Shown: positions 33,334-42,039, counted from the first letter of the stretch. The stretch: 64,000 bases of DNA from Streptomyces lincolnensis (GCF_021173675.1 NZ_JAIHON010000005.1:124001-188000), one strand, 5' to 3'. Program-made: numbers and translations. The notes: generated by a model from the sequence alone, not told the origin.

Positions 33334-34341
33334 ATGCGGCTCGGTCTGGCGCTCGGCTACTGGGGTCGCGGCCCCTCCTCCGACCACGTGCCGCTCGCCC
33401 AGGAGGCCGAGCGGCTCGGCTACGACTCCGTGTGGACGGCCGAGTCGTGGGGGTCGGACGCCTTCACCCCGCTCACCTGGATCGCGGCGCGGACGTCCCG
33501 GATCAAGCTCGGTACGGCGGTGGCGCAGATGGCGGCGCGTTCGCCGGTGACGACGGCGATGCACGCGCTGACCCTGGACCATCTCTCCGGCGGCCGAGTG
33601 CTGCTCGGGCTCGGGCTGTCCGGGCCGCAGGTCGTGGAGGGCTGGTACGGGCGGCCGTTCCCGAAGTCCCCGCTGACCGCGACCAGGGAGTACGTCGACG
33701 TCGTACGGCAGGTGCTGCGGCGGGAGGCTCCGGTGACCGTGGACGGGCGCTTCCACCCCCACCCCTACCGGGGCCCGGACGCCACCGGCCTGGGCAAGGC
33801 GCTGAAGTCCATCACGCACCCCCTGCGCCCCGACCTCCCCGTCCTGCTCGGCGCCGAGGGACCGAAGAACGTGGCGCAGACGCTCCGGATCGCGGACGGC
33901 TGGCTCCCGTTGTACTGGTCACCGAGTCGGCCGGAGGCGTACGGCACGCTGGAGGACCTGCGCGAGGGCTTCCTCGTCGCCCCCATGGCCCAGGTCCGCG
34001 TCTGCGACGACGTCGCCGAAGGGCTGCTGCCCGTCAAGGCGATGCTCGGCTTCTACATCGGCGGGATGGGCCACGCGGCCCGCAACTTCCACGCCGACCT
34101 GATGGGACGCATGGGGTACGAGGAGGAGGCCCGTCGGATCCAGGACCTGTTCCTCTCCGGCCGCCGCGAGGAAGCCGTGCTGGCGGTACCGGACTCCTTC
34201 GCCGACGAGATCTCCCTGGTCGGGCCGCGCGAACGCATCGCCGAGAAGCTGGAGTCGTGGCGCAAGGGTCCCGTCACCGACCTGCTGGCGCTGGCGCCGG
34301 ACGCGCGGACGCTGCGGGTGCTGGCGGAACTCTCCTCGTGA
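33334..34341 (+). CDS. LLM-class F420-dependent oxidoreductase
   Basis: The 335-residue TIM-barrel protein belongs to the luciferase-like monooxygenase superfamily, in the F420-dependent branch (MRLGLALGYWGRGPSSDHV start; YDSVWTAESWGSDAFTPLTW; KLGTAVAQMAARSPVTTAMH; GRVLLGLGLSGPQVVEGWYG). It probably moves a hydride between reduced F420 and an unknown substrate. ATG at 33334 has AGGAGG 5 bases away; a longer frame from 33283 would run through the operator and has no RBS. Close relatives in mycobacteria belong to steroid and lipid gene sets, which fits the shared operator, but the substrate is not known. Confidence 0.92.
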   Translation: MRLGLALGYWGRGPSSDHVPLAQEAERLGYDSVWTAESWGSDAFTPLTWIAARTSRIKLGTAVAQMAARSPVTTAMHALTLDHLSGGRVLLGLGLSGPQVVEGWYGRPFPKSPLTATREYVDVVRQVLRREAPVTVDGRFHPHPYRGPDATGLGKALKSITHPLRPDLPVLLGAEGPKNVAQTLRIADGWLPLYWSPSRPEAYGTLEDLREGFLVAPMAQVRVCDDVAEGLLPVKAMLGFYIGGMGHAARNFHADLMGRMGYEEEARRIQDLFLSGRREEAVLAVPDSFADEISLVGPRERIAEKLESWRKGPVTDLLALAPDARTLRVLAELSS

Positions 34342-34402
34342 GCGCTTCCGGCCCCGTAAGCGCTTCTGGTTTCAAACAGGAATTCGGGGCCATCCGATAG
34401 AC

Positions 34403-34693
34403 ATGTCTCGATATCGCAGCGGTTCCAACTCCGCGGGTACGGTCATCGCCATCGTCGCGGACATCATGGCCGTGATCCTCGGCCTGTGGATCCTGATGTG
34501 GCTCCTGGACGCCAACCGCGGCAACGACCTGGTCCAGTTCATCCAGGACGCCGCCAACTGGCTCGCCGGCTGGTCCCGCGACCTGTTCACCTTCGACGAG
34601 GCCTGGGCCCGAGTGGTCGCCGGCTACGGCCTGGCGGCGGTGGTCTACCTGTTCATCGGCCACGCGATCGCCAACAGGGTGCATCGCCACTAG
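34403..34693 (+). CDS. Small two-helix membrane protein
   Basis: The 96-residue protein begins MSRYRSGSNSAGTVIAIVA. It has TM helices at about residues 13-35 and 71-90, with a polar amphipathic stretch between (RGNDLVQFIQDAANWLAGW). It ends in a basic tail (NRVHRH). It is conserved in Streptomyces as a hypothetical membrane protein by my recollection; the function is unknown. There is no clear RBS, and the ATG may be near the transcription start. Confidence 0.75.
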   Translation: MSRYRSGSNSAGTVIAIVADIMAVILGLWILMWLLDANRGNDLVQFIQDAANWLAGWSRDLFTFDEAWARVVAGYGLAAVVYLFIGHAIANRVHRH

Positions 34694-34748
34694 GTCTTGC
34701 CCCTGGGGCGCCACTAGATCTTGCCTCTGGGGGCGAGCGCAGCTCGCC

Positions 34749-34809
34749 TCTCAGGGGCGCGGGGCTGTATCGATTTGCGGCTCCGCCGCGTGGGCGCGAC
34801 CAGCCCCAA
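34749..34809 (+). repeat. Dispersed Streptomyces intergenic repeat, copy 2
   Basis: TCTCAGGGGCGCGGGGCTGT is followed by GCGGCTCCGCCGCG and GCGCGACCAGCCCCAAC, as in copy 1. It lies between convergent genes, where its GC-rich hairpins may also act as a terminator. Confidence 0.8.
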
Positions 34810-34848
34810 CGCACCCGCATCCGCCGACGACCAGACCCGACCGAGCTC

Positions 34849-35919
34849 TTAGGCACAGCAGTCGGGGTCCAACCCCAGAGGCAAACGGTCCCCACCGAAC
34901 ACCGCACACGTGGCCTCGTGCCCCCCGAGCGCGGCGACGGCCAGCAACAAAGACCCCGCCGTCCACGTCGTCAGCTCGCGCGGCCAGATCGCGTCGTCCT
35001 CGAAGACGTACCCGGTCCAGTAGAGCCCGGACTCCTCGTCCCGCAGGTGCCGGATCGACTTCAGGATCTCCAGCGCGCGGTCGGACTCGCCCATCACCCA
35101 GAGCGTGAGGGCGAGTTCGGCCGACTCGCCGCCCGTCACCCAGGGGTTGGGCACCACACACCGCACGCCGTACTCGGGCACGACGAACCGCTCCCAGCCG
35201 TCCTCCACCCGGGACTTGGCCTCGGCGTCGGTCAACGCGCCGCCCAGGACGGGGTAGTACCAGTCCATCGAGTAGCGGTCCTTGTCGAGGAACCGCTCCG
35301 GGTGCCGGCGGATGGCGTGCCGCAGCGCCCCCGCCGCCAGTTCCCAGTCCGGCTGCGCCTCCTCGCGCTGCTCGGCGATCGCGAGCGCGCACCGCAGCGC
35401 GTGGTGGATCGAGGAGGACCCGGTCAGCAGCGCGTCCGTGGTGAACGTGCCGTCGTCCTCGCCCTTCCAGCCGATCTGACCGCCGGGCTGCTGGAGCCGC
35501 AGCACGTACTCGATCGCCGCGTGGACGGTCGGCCAGATGCGGTCGAGGAAGGTGTCGTCGCCGGTGGCGAGGTAGTGGTGCCAGGCGCCCACCGCTATGT
35601 AGGCGACGAAGTTCGTCTCCCGCCCCCGGTCGGTGACCTGGGCGAAGTCCCCGTCCTGGTACGCCGCGTACCAGGAACCGTCCTCGTTCTGGTGCCGCGC
35701 GAGCCACTCGTACGCCCGCTCGGCGGCCTCGTGCTCACCGGCCGCGTCCAGCGCCATCGCGGCCTCGGTGTGGTCCCACGGGTCGAGGTGGTGCCCGCGG
35801 AACCACGGGATCGCCCCGTCCTCGCGCTGCACGGCGAGCAGACCGGCGACGGTCGCGGCGGCCTGCTCGGAGGTGAGAACCCCGGGCAGGACGAGGTGTT
35901 CTGTCCGGGACGCCGTCAC
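34849..35919 (-). CDS. Alpha/alpha-barrel protein (prenyltransferase/squalene-oxidase-repeat-like)
   Basis: The 356-residue protein has repeating helical pairs with QREDGAIPW, HQNEDGSWYAAY, QQPGGQIGW and DEESGLYWTGY. These are QW-like turns of the (alpha/alpha)6 toroid seen in terpene cyclases and prenyltransferases, and also in glycoside hydrolases. The DxDD cyclase motif is not present, so cyclisation is doubtful; glycan or lipid processing is possible. GTG at 35919 overlaps the methyltransferase stop (GTGA). It is the last gene of a glycosyltransferase, methyltransferase and barrel-protein operon, which suggests a shared glycolipid or glycan product. Confidence 0.82.
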   Translation of the reverse strand: MTASRTEHLVLPGVLTSEQAAATVAGLLAVQREDGAIPWFRGHHLDPWDHTEAAMALDAAGEHEAAERAYEWLARHQNEDGSWYAAYQDGDFAQVTDRGRETNFVAYIAVGAWHHYLATGDDTFLDRIWPTVHAAIEYVLRLQQPGGQIGWKGEDDGTFTTDALLTGSSSIHHALRCALAIAEQREEAQPDWELAAGALRHAIRRHPERFLDKDRYSMDWYYPVLGGALTDAEAKSRVEDGWERFVVPEYGVRCVVPNPWVTGGESAELALTLWVMGESDRALEILKSIRHLRDEESGLYWTGYVFEDDAIWPRELTTWTAGSLLLAVAALGGHEATCAVFGGDRLPLGLDPDCCA

Positions 35920-36668
35920 CGGGCGTCCACGGCGTCCACAGCACCCACGGCGGGCAGGTGCGGCTTGGTCGCGTACGCCACGAAGCTCTTGCCGATCAGC
36001 GGGTTGAGCGCCTGCTCGGCGACCCGCGTGGCCAGCGGTTTCTTCATGATGTCCCAGACCAGCAGCTTGTGGTACGCCCGTACCGGCAGCGCCTTGTCGT
36101 TGTCGACGCCGAACGCGCACTTGAGCCACCAGTACGGCGAGTGCAGCGCGTGGGCGTGGTGGGTGCCGTACGGCTTGAGTCCGGCCTCGCGGATCTTCGC
36201 GAGCAGTTCGTCCGCCTTGTAGATGCGGATGTGGCCGCCCTCGACCTCGTGGTAGGCGTCGGACAGCGTCCAGCAGACCTTCTCGGGGCCGTAGCGCGGG
36301 ACGGTGATCGCGATCCTGCCGCCGGGCCTGAGTACGCGGACCATCTCGGCGAGGACGCCCTTGTCGTCCGGGATGTGCTCCATCACCTCGGAGATGATGA
36401 CGACGTCGAAGGACTCGTCGGGGAAGGGCAGCGCGAGCGCGTCGCCCTCCATCGCCGTGGCGGTCGCCCCCTCGGGTGCCTCGCCGGCCTCCTTCATCGC
36501 CGCGAACCACTTCGCGACCTCGCGGATCTCCTCGCCGTTCTGATCCAGCGCCACGACCTGGGCGCCGCGCCGGTAGCACTCGAACGCGTGCCGTCCGGCA
36601 CCGCAGCCGAGGTCCAGCACACGGTCGCCCGGGGCGAGCGGGAACCGGGAGAAGTCGACGGTCAGCAC
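35916..36668 (-). CDS. Class I SAM-dependent methyltransferase
   Basis: The 250-residue methyltransferase has motif I GDRVLDLGCGAGRHAFE at residue 14, motif II QVVALDQNGEE, EGDALALPFPDESFDVVII near 75 and VLRPGGRIAITVPR. The C-terminal third (HALHSPYWWLKCAFG, HKLLVWDIMKKP) suggests membrane contact. It overlaps the glycosyltransferase 3' end by 7 bases and the barrel gene by 4, so all three are translated together. It may methylate a glycolipid or polyprenyl-linked sugar; this is an inference from the operon. Confidence 0.9.
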   Translation of the reverse strand: MLTVDFSRFPLAPGDRVLDLGCGAGRHAFECYRRGAQVVALDQNGEEIREVAKWFAAMKEAGEAPEGATATAMEGDALALPFPDESFDVVIISEVMEHIPDDKGVLAEMVRVLRPGGRIAITVPRYGPEKVCWTLSDAYHEVEGGHIRIYKADELLAKIREAGLKPYGTHHAHALHSPYWWLKCAFGVDNDKALPVRAYHKLLVWDIMKKPLATRVAEQALNPLIGKSFVAYATKPHLPAVGAVDAVDAR

Positions 36669-38746
36669 GTGGCCCTGCTTTCGGGATGGGAATCGACGTC
36701 GGTCTGGGGTGCGGCGACGGCCGCGGGACGGGCACCGCCCGGGTCCCCGCTCGCCGGGGTTGCCGCGGATCGGGCGGGTGGCGTGGGCGCGGATCGGACG
36801 GGTGGCAGGGCCACGGAGCCGCCGGAGGGCGAAGTCGCGGATCGGGCGGGAGGCGTGGGCGCGGAGCCTCCGGAAGGCGTGGGCGCAGAGCTGCCGGATG
36901 GCGTGACCGCGGAGCGGGCGGGTGGCACGGCCCCGGAGCCGCCCGAGGGCGTGGCCGCAGAGCCGCCGGGAGGCGTGGGCACGGAGCCTCCGGATGACAC
37001 GGCCACGGAACCGCCAGAAGGCATGGCCGCAGAGCCAGCGGATGGCGTGACCGCGGAGCGGGCGGGTGGCACGGCCCCGGAGCCGCCCGAGGGCGTGGCC
37101 GCAGAGCGGCCGGGAGGCGTGGGCACGGAGCCTCCGGAAGGCGCGGGCGCGGAGCCACCGGGAAGCGTGACCGCAGAGCCGCCGGCTGACACCGCCACGG
37201 AACCGCCAGAAGGCATGGCCGCGGAGCGGCCGGGAGGCGTGGCCGCGGAGCGGGCGGGTGGCACGGCCCCGGAGCCGCCCGAGGGCGTGGCCGCAGAGCG
37301 GCCGGGAGGCGTGGGCACGGAGCCTCCGGAAGGCGCGGGCGCGGAGCCACCGGGAAGCGTGACCGCAGAGCCGCCGGCTGACACCGCCACGGAACCGCCA
37401 GAAGGCATGGCCGCGGAGCGGCCGGGAGGCGTGGCCGCGGAGCGGGCTATGGCCTCGCGGTAGCGGGTCACCGTGCCCTCCGCGGCTCGGGACCAGGTGA
37501 AGTGGGCCAGTACGCGCTCACGGCCGGCGCGGCCCAGGCGGGCTCGGAGTTCCGGGTCGCCGAGGAGGCGGCTGAGGGCGGCGGCCAGTGCGCCCGGGTC
37601 GCCCGGAGGCACCGCCAGGCAGGTTTCGCCGTCCCGGCCGGCCACCTCGGGGATCGCGCCGCCCGTCGTCGCGACGAGGGGGGTGCCGGTGGCCATGGCC
37701 TCCGCGGCCGGCAGGGAGAAGCCCTCGTAGAGCGACGGTACGCAGGAGACCTCGGCCGAGCGGACCAGGTCGACCAGTTCGGCGTCCGAGATGCCCTTGA
37801 CGAACTCGACGGCGCCTTCGAGGCCGTAGCGCTCGATCGCGGTGGCGACGGGCCCCTCCTCGGGCCGCTTGCCGACGACGACGAGGTGGGCGTCGGGCCG
37901 TTCGGTGCGGACCTTGGCGAGGGCCTCGACCAGGTGGACCAGGCCCTTGAGGGGGACGTCCGCGCTGGAGGTGGTGACGATCCGGCCGGGGACGACGGGC
38001 ACCGACGGGTCCGGGGAGAACAGGTCGGTGTCGGCACCGATGTGGACCACGTGGATACGGTCCTCGCGGACGCCCAGGTCCTCGATGATCTCCGCACGCG
38101 AGGTGCCGGAGACGGTGAGCACGGAGGGCAGCCGGCGGGCCACCCGCTTCTGCATGCGGGTGAAGGCGTACCAGCGGCGCACCGAGTACCGGCGCTGCCA
38201 GCCCTCCGCCGCGGCCAGCTCCAGGCGGCGGTCCACGGTGATGGGGTGGTGGATCGTGGTGACCAGCGGGGCGCCGACGTCGCCCAACAGGCCGTAGCCG
38301 AGCGTCTGGTTGTCGTGCACGACGTCGAACTCGCCGCGCCGGGCGCGCAGATGGCGGCGGGCGCGCAGCGAGAAGGTGAGCGGTTCGGGGAAGCCGCCGG
38401 TCCACATCGTCGCCACTTCGAGCGCGTCGATCGCGTCGCGGTACTCGCCGCGCCTCGGGGTGCGGAAGGGGTCGGGCTGGCGGTAGAGGTCGAGGCTCGG
38501 CAGCTCGGTGAGGCTGAGGCGGTGGGCGTACTCCGCGCCCTCGTCGAGGACGGGATACGGCTGGGAGCCGATGACCTCGACCCGGTGGCCGAGGCGGGCC
38601 AGCTCGCGCGAGAGGTGGCGTACGTAGACCCCCTGGCCCCCGCAGAACGGGTTCCCCTTATAGGTGAGGAGTGCGATGTGGAGCGGTCGCTCGCCGTCGG
38701 CGGCCGGGTCCTGAGAAGACCCTGCCTGACTGGCCTCAGCGGTCAC
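36662..38746 (-). CDS. Family 4 glycosyltransferase with a long octapeptide-repeat tail
   Basis: The 694-residue protein has a GT4 catalytic part (residues 20-420) with GGQGVYVRHLSRELARLGHR at the nucleotide-sugar side and the acceptor-side Rossmann fold. The donor-binding signature is PSLYEGFSLPAAEAMATGTP, with the EX7E glutamates. After residue 425 the rest is about 29 octapeptides of the type RSAATPPG / GSVPTPPG, then a short Ala/Pro tail. Related GT4 proteins stop near 420-440 residues, so the tail is an expansion. It heads a three-gene operon. A KstR-type box lies 55 bp upstream but may serve the divergent regulator. Confidence 0.92.
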   Translation of the reverse strand: MTAEASQAGSSQDPAADGERPLHIALLTYKGNPFCGGQGVYVRHLSRELARLGHRVEVIGSQPYPVLDEGAEYAHRLSLTELPSLDLYRQPDPFRTPRRGEYRDAIDALEVATMWTGGFPEPLTFSLRARRHLRARRGEFDVVHDNQTLGYGLLGDVGAPLVTTIHHPITVDRRLELAAAEGWQRRYSVRRWYAFTRMQKRVARRLPSVLTVSGTSRAEIIEDLGVREDRIHVVHIGADTDLFSPDPSVPVVPGRIVTTSSADVPLKGLVHLVEALAKVRTERPDAHLVVVGKRPEEGPVATAIERYGLEGAVEFVKGISDAELVDLVRSAEVSCVPSLYEGFSLPAAEAMATGTPLVATTGGAIPEVAGRDGETCLAVPPGDPGALAAALSRLLGDPELRARLGRAGRERVLAHFTWSRAAEGTVTRYREAIARSAATPPGRSAAMPSGGSVAVSAGGSAVTLPGGSAPAPSGGSVPTPPGRSAATPSGGSGAVPPARSAATPPGRSAAMPSGGSVAVSAGGSAVTLPGGSAPAPSGGSVPTPPGRSAATPSGGSGAVPPARSAVTPSAGSAAMPSGGSVAVSSGGSVPTPPGGSAATPSGGSGAVPPARSAVTPSGSSAPTPSGGSAPTPPARSATSPSGGSVALPPVRSAPTPPARSAATPASGDPGGARPAAVAAPQTDVDSHPESRATC
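36740..37452. repeat. Coding minisatellite, 24-bp units with a 192-bp duplication
   Basis: About 29 in-frame 24-bp units encode octapeptides in the glycosyltransferase tail. A block of eight units (192 bp) is perfectly duplicated, with copies beginning near 37062 and 37254. Exact identity means the duplication is recent. Confidence 0.9.
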
Positions 38747-38800
38747 TCTGGGCCCCCTTCTGCCTGCACTGTCCCGCGAGACTACGACGGGACGGTAATC

Positions 38801-38814
38801 TAGAACAAGTTTCA
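38801..38814. promoter_or_regulatory. KstR-type operator between glycosyltransferase and kstR
   Basis: TAGAACAAGTTTCA fits TnnAACnnGTTnnA at all fixed positions. It lies 55 bp before the glycosyltransferase start and 141 bp before the KstR-like gene, so it could give autoregulation and touch both promoters. Confidence 0.72.
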
Positions 38815-38954
38815 GACTTGATCGTTAAGTAGGCTCTGAATCTACCGGCAGGTAAGGACGCTGCGAGCAGTGGATCAGGTGATTCACGCCACGACCGGGC
38901 ACCTGTTCTGCTGGGCGATCGCACGCCCTCACCGACTGTCAGGGAACGGGACCC

Positions 38955-39650
38955 ATGCCTGCGGAAGTCAGCACCCAGCGACCTGTCTCACCGCCTCTCA
39001 CCGAGCGGCAGGAGGCCCGGCGTCGCCGCATCCTGCACGCGAGCGCGCAGTTGGCGAGCCGCGGCGGTTTCGACGCGGTCCAGATGCGGGAGGTCGCCGA
39101 GTCCTCGCAGGTCGCGCTCGGCACGCTCTACCGCTACTTCCCGTCCAAGATCCATCTGCTGGTCGCCACGATGCAGGACCAGCTGGAGCACATGCACGGC
39201 ACCCTGCGGAAGAAGCCGCCGGCCGGCGAGACGGCGGCGGAGCGGGTCGCGGAGACGCTGATGCGGGCCTTCCGGGCGCTCCAGCGCGAGCCGCATCTCG
39301 CGGACGCGATGGTCCGCGCGCTCACCTTCGCCGACCGCAGCGTCTCCCCCGAGGTCGACCAGGTCTCCCGGCAGACCACGGTGATCATCCTGGACGCGAT
39401 GGAGCTGGAGAACCCGACCCCGGAGCAGCTCTCCGCGGTCCGGGTCATCGAGCACACCTGGCACTCGGCCCTGATCACCTGGCTCTCGGGCCGCGCCTCC
39501 ATCGCCCAGGTGAAGATCGACATCGAGACGGTGTGCCGGCTCATCGACCTGACGGACCCCGAGGGCGGAAGCGCACACGGACCCGCACACGGCCCCGGAC
39601 ACGGCCCCGGACACGGAAACAGACGCGGACACGGACACGGAAAGGGGTGA
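38955..39650 (+). CDS. kstR: KstR-like TetR repressor of sterol/lipid catabolism
   Basis: The 231-residue TetR-family protein has its HTH at about 25-75. The core RRILHASAQLASRGGFDAVQ, then MREVAESSQVALGTLYRYFP, is close to mycobacterial and rhodococcal KstR, which represses cholesterol side-chain and ring genes and is released by a steroid-CoA. The ligand domain keeps KstR-like RALTFADRSVSPEVDQVSRQ. After residue 205 it has an unusual His/Gly tail (HGPAHGPGHGPGHGN and on), which could bind metal. Start ATG at 38955 has AGGGAACGGG upstream. KstR-type boxes recur through the window. Confidence 0.8.
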   Translation: MPAEVSTQRPVSPPLTERQEARRRRILHASAQLASRGGFDAVQMREVAESSQVALGTLYRYFPSKIHLLVATMQDQLEHMHGTLRKKPPAGETAAERVAETLMRAFRALQREPHLADAMVRALTFADRSVSPEVDQVSRQTTVIILDAMELENPTPEQLSAVRVIEHTWHSALITWLSGRASIAQVKIDIETVCRLIDLTDPEGGSAHGPAHGPGHGPGHGNRRGHGHGKG

Positions 39651-39681
39651 CCGAGGGCCACCCCTCTCCCCTGACGTCTCG

Positions 39682-40746
39682 TCACATGGCCGGTACCGGC
39701 GCTCGATCGGCCGCCTCCGCCAGCCGTTCCGCCACTCGCCGCCGCGCCTCGCGCAGAGGTGTCGTACCGTTCTCCGCCGCCGCGCCGAGCAGCAGTCGTA
39801 CGGTGTCGGCGATGCCCTCGACCCGGTCCGCCGCCGCCCGGTCGGTGAGGCCGTCCACCTCGCGGGAGAGGGTGTGGACCACGCCGCCGGCGCTCGCGAC
39901 GAAGTCGGGGATCCAGACGACACCCCGGTCGGCGAGCGCGTCCGCCACCCGGTCGTCGGTGAGCTGGTTGTTGGCGGGGCCCACGACGAGACGTACGTGG
40001 AGCCGGGAGGCCGTCCCGGGGCTCAGCACTCCCCCGACGGCCGCGGGCACCAGGATGTCCGCCGGTGTACCTAGCGCCTCCCCCGGCTCCACCCAGCCGA
40101 GCCCCGCCCGCCGGACCGCCTCCCGCTTCGCCCCGTCCACGTCGGAGACCAGCACCCGGGCGCCGTCCGCCGCCAGCCCGGCCGCGACCCGGGCGCCCAC
40201 GGAGCCGTAGCCGCTGACCACGACGGTGCGCCCGGCCGGGGAGCCGGTGCCGAACACGTGCTCCGCGCCCGCGCGCAGGGCGGCCAGGACGCCCGCGGCG
40301 GTGGGGATGCCGGAGTCCCCGGTGCCGCCGTGCTCCTCGGGCAGGCAGAAGACGTACGGCGTGGTGCGGCGCAGGGTGACCATGTCGGCGGGTCCGGTGC
40401 CGATGTCGGGACCGGTGAAGTACGTGCCGTCGAAGGAGGAGACGATCTCGCCCAGGTCGGTCAGGGCCGCCGCGCGCAGTTCGGGGGTGGGATCGGTGTC
40501 CGGGCCGAGGACGATCACGCTCTTGCCCCCGCCGAAGTCCAGGCCGGACGCGGCGCACTTGGCGGTCATCGCCTCGGACAGGCGCAGCGCGTCCGTCAGG
40601 CCGTCGCGCCAGGTGTCGTAGCGGCGCATCCGGCAGCCGCCGACGGCGGGACCCAGGGCGCGGGAGTGCAGCGCGACGACCAGGGTCAGCCCCGAGCGCG
40701 GGCCGCGCCGGACGGTCACCTCTTCGTGATCGAGTGTTTGCTTCAT
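39682..40746 (-). CDS. Glu/Leu/Phe/Val amino-acid dehydrogenase
   Basis: The 354-residue NAD-dependent dehydrogenase deaminates branched-chain or aromatic amino acids to 2-oxo acids. The substrate domain carries the glycine-rich GPAVGGCRMRRY and the catalytic Lys motif AKCAASGLDFGGGKSVIVLG. The Rossmann domain has VVVSGYGSVGARVAAGL near 190 and GPANNQLTDDRVADAL near 260. Closest in type to leucine/valine dehydrogenases. It is divergent from an Lrp/AsnC regulator across 79 bp, a standard arrangement for Lrp control by the amino acid. ATG at 40746. Confidence 0.92.
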   Translation of the reverse strand: MKQTLDHEEVTVRRGPRSGLTLVVALHSRALGPAVGGCRMRRYDTWRDGLTDALRLSEAMTAKCAASGLDFGGGKSVIVLGPDTDPTPELRAAALTDLGEIVSSFDGTYFTGPDIGTGPADMVTLRRTTPYVFCLPEEHGGTGDSGIPTAAGVLAALRAGAEHVFGTGSPAGRTVVVSGYGSVGARVAAGLAADGARVLVSDVDGAKREAVRRAGLGWVEPGEALGTPADILVPAAVGGVLSPGTASRLHVRLVVGPANNQLTDDRVADALADRGVVWIPDFVASAGGVVHTLSREVDGLTDRAAADRVEGIADTVRLLLGAAAENGTTPLREARRRVAERLAEAADRAPVPAM

Positions 40747-40825
40747 GGCCCGGACGGTAGGTTGACGTTCCGGTCGACGGGCATGATCCCGAACGAAATT
40801 CGGCGAGGCCCCGGCGGAGGCGATC

Positions 40826-41293
40826 GTGGACGAACTTGATACGGCGATCCTGCGGCATCTCCAGGAGGATGCGCGCCAGTCCAACCGGACCATCGCGCAG
40901 AAGGTGGGCATCGCCCCGTCCACCTGTCTGGAGCGGATCCGGCTGCTGCGGCAGCGGGGTGTGATCCGGGGCTATCACGCGCAGGTCGCGCTGCCGGCGC
41001 TCAACCGCGAGGTGCAGGCGATGGTGTCGGTGCAGGTGCGGCCGCTGAACCGGGAGGTGGTGACCGGGTTCGAGCAGTCGGTGTCACGGCTGCCCGAGGT
41101 GCTGTCCGTGTACACGATGGCGGGCAGCGACGACTTCCTCGTCCATGTCACGGCCCAGGACATCGGGCATCTGCACGCGTTCCTGCTGGAGCGGTTCACC
41201 AACCGGCGCGAGATCGTGAGCTTCCGCACCTCGATGATCTTCCAGCACCTGACCAATCCGGTCCTGGAGCCGTTGCCGCCGACGGGCCACTGA
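40826..41293 (+). CDS. Lrp/AsnC family regulator
   Basis: The 155-residue protein has an N-terminal HTH (DELDTAILRHLQEDARQSNR, then TIAQKVGIAPSTCLERIRLL) and a C-terminal RAM effector domain (VSVQVRPLNREVV; VYTMAGSDDFLVHV; SFRTSMIFQH). It would bind an amino acid and regulate the divergent amino-acid dehydrogenase. The gap between the genes holds CCGAACGAAATTCGG (40788-40802), a 5-bp-arm inverted repeat that may be its site. Start GTG at 40826 follows GGCGGAGGCG. Confidence 0.93.
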   Translation: MDELDTAILRHLQEDARQSNRTIAQKVGIAPSTCLERIRLLRQRGVIRGYHAQVALPALNREVQAMVSVQVRPLNREVVTGFEQSVSRLPEVLSVYTMAGSDDFLVHVTAQDIGHLHAFLLERFTNRREIVSFRTSMIFQHLTNPVLEPLPPTGH

Positions 41294-41483
41294 GCGCCGC
41301 GGGTGATCGCTCGGGTTGGCCAAGCGCGGGCCATGTCCTGCCCTCCGACGCCCCTGTCGTACTCAAACGTTCAACAAAGGATCTCCAGGACCGGCAAAGG
41401 GATCTACCCGCATAGATGATCGCGATGCTGTCATGTTCGCGACCGCCCGGAATTCCTGCCGGGCATCGCTCCGGGAGACCCCC

Positions 41484-42008
41484 ATGCCCCGAACATCCCG
41501 CTCGCTGGTCACCGCCCTCTCCTCCCTCGCCCTGGCGGCCGCCGGCCTCACGGTCGCGGCCGGCACCGCGCACGCGCAGAGCTGCAGCCAGGGCTACCTC
41601 CCCCTCCCCGACCCCAGTTGCCAGCCCGGCGCCTTCAACCCGGACGTCACGCAGTCCACCATCGACTCCACCATCTGCGTCTCCGGGTGGACCGCGACCG
41701 TCCGGCCGTCCAGCTCCTACACCACCGCGCTGAAGAAGCAGCAGATCGTCGAGTACGGCTTCACGGACACCAGCACCTCGGACTACGAGGAGGACCACTT
41801 CGTCCCCCTCGAACTCGGCGGCTCCCCCAAGAGCGAGCTCAACCTCTGGCCCGAGCCGCAGTACGGCACCACGACCGCCGCCAACAAGGACACGGTCGAG
41901 AACAAGCTCAAGAAGGCCGTCTGCGCCGGCACCGTCACGCTCGCCGACGCCCAGGACGCGATCGTCACGGACTGGACGACCGCGCTGTCGAAGCTCGGCC
42001 TGAGCTGA
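41484..42008 (+). CDS. Secreted HNH-type nuclease-like protein
   Basis: The 174-residue exported protein has a Sec signal peptide (about residues 1-33, ending AGTAHA). The mature part has Cys residues likely in disulphides and the HNH-like core YEEDHFVPLELGGSPKSELN, with NLWPEP following. In related secreted proteins the DH motif and downstream Asn form a metal nuclease site. It probably cuts nucleic acids outside the cell for food or competition. ATG at 41484 has GGGAG 6 bases upstream. It is monocistronic. Confidence 0.85.
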   Translation: MPRTSRSLVTALSSLALAAAGLTVAAGTAHAQSCSQGYLPLPDPSCQPGAFNPDVTQSTIDSTICVSGWTATVRPSSSYTTALKKQQIVEYGFTDTSTSDYEEDHFVPLELGGSPKSELNLWPEPQYGTTTAANKDTVENKLKKAVCAGTVTLADAQDAIVTDWTTALSKLGLS

Positions 42009-42039
42009 CCTCCCGCCCCCTCGGCTGCGCACGAGAAGA

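Noticed and set aside
34849..35919. Terpene cyclase
   Set aside because: QW-like repeats are present but the DxDD catalytic motif is not, so only the fold is claimed.
34849..37350. An 833-codon open frame on the minus strand covering the barrel-protein gene and far upstream
   Set aside because: Only the part from GTG 35919 has protein-family features. The rest is an out-of-frame reading of the methyltransferase and the glycosyltransferase repeat region.
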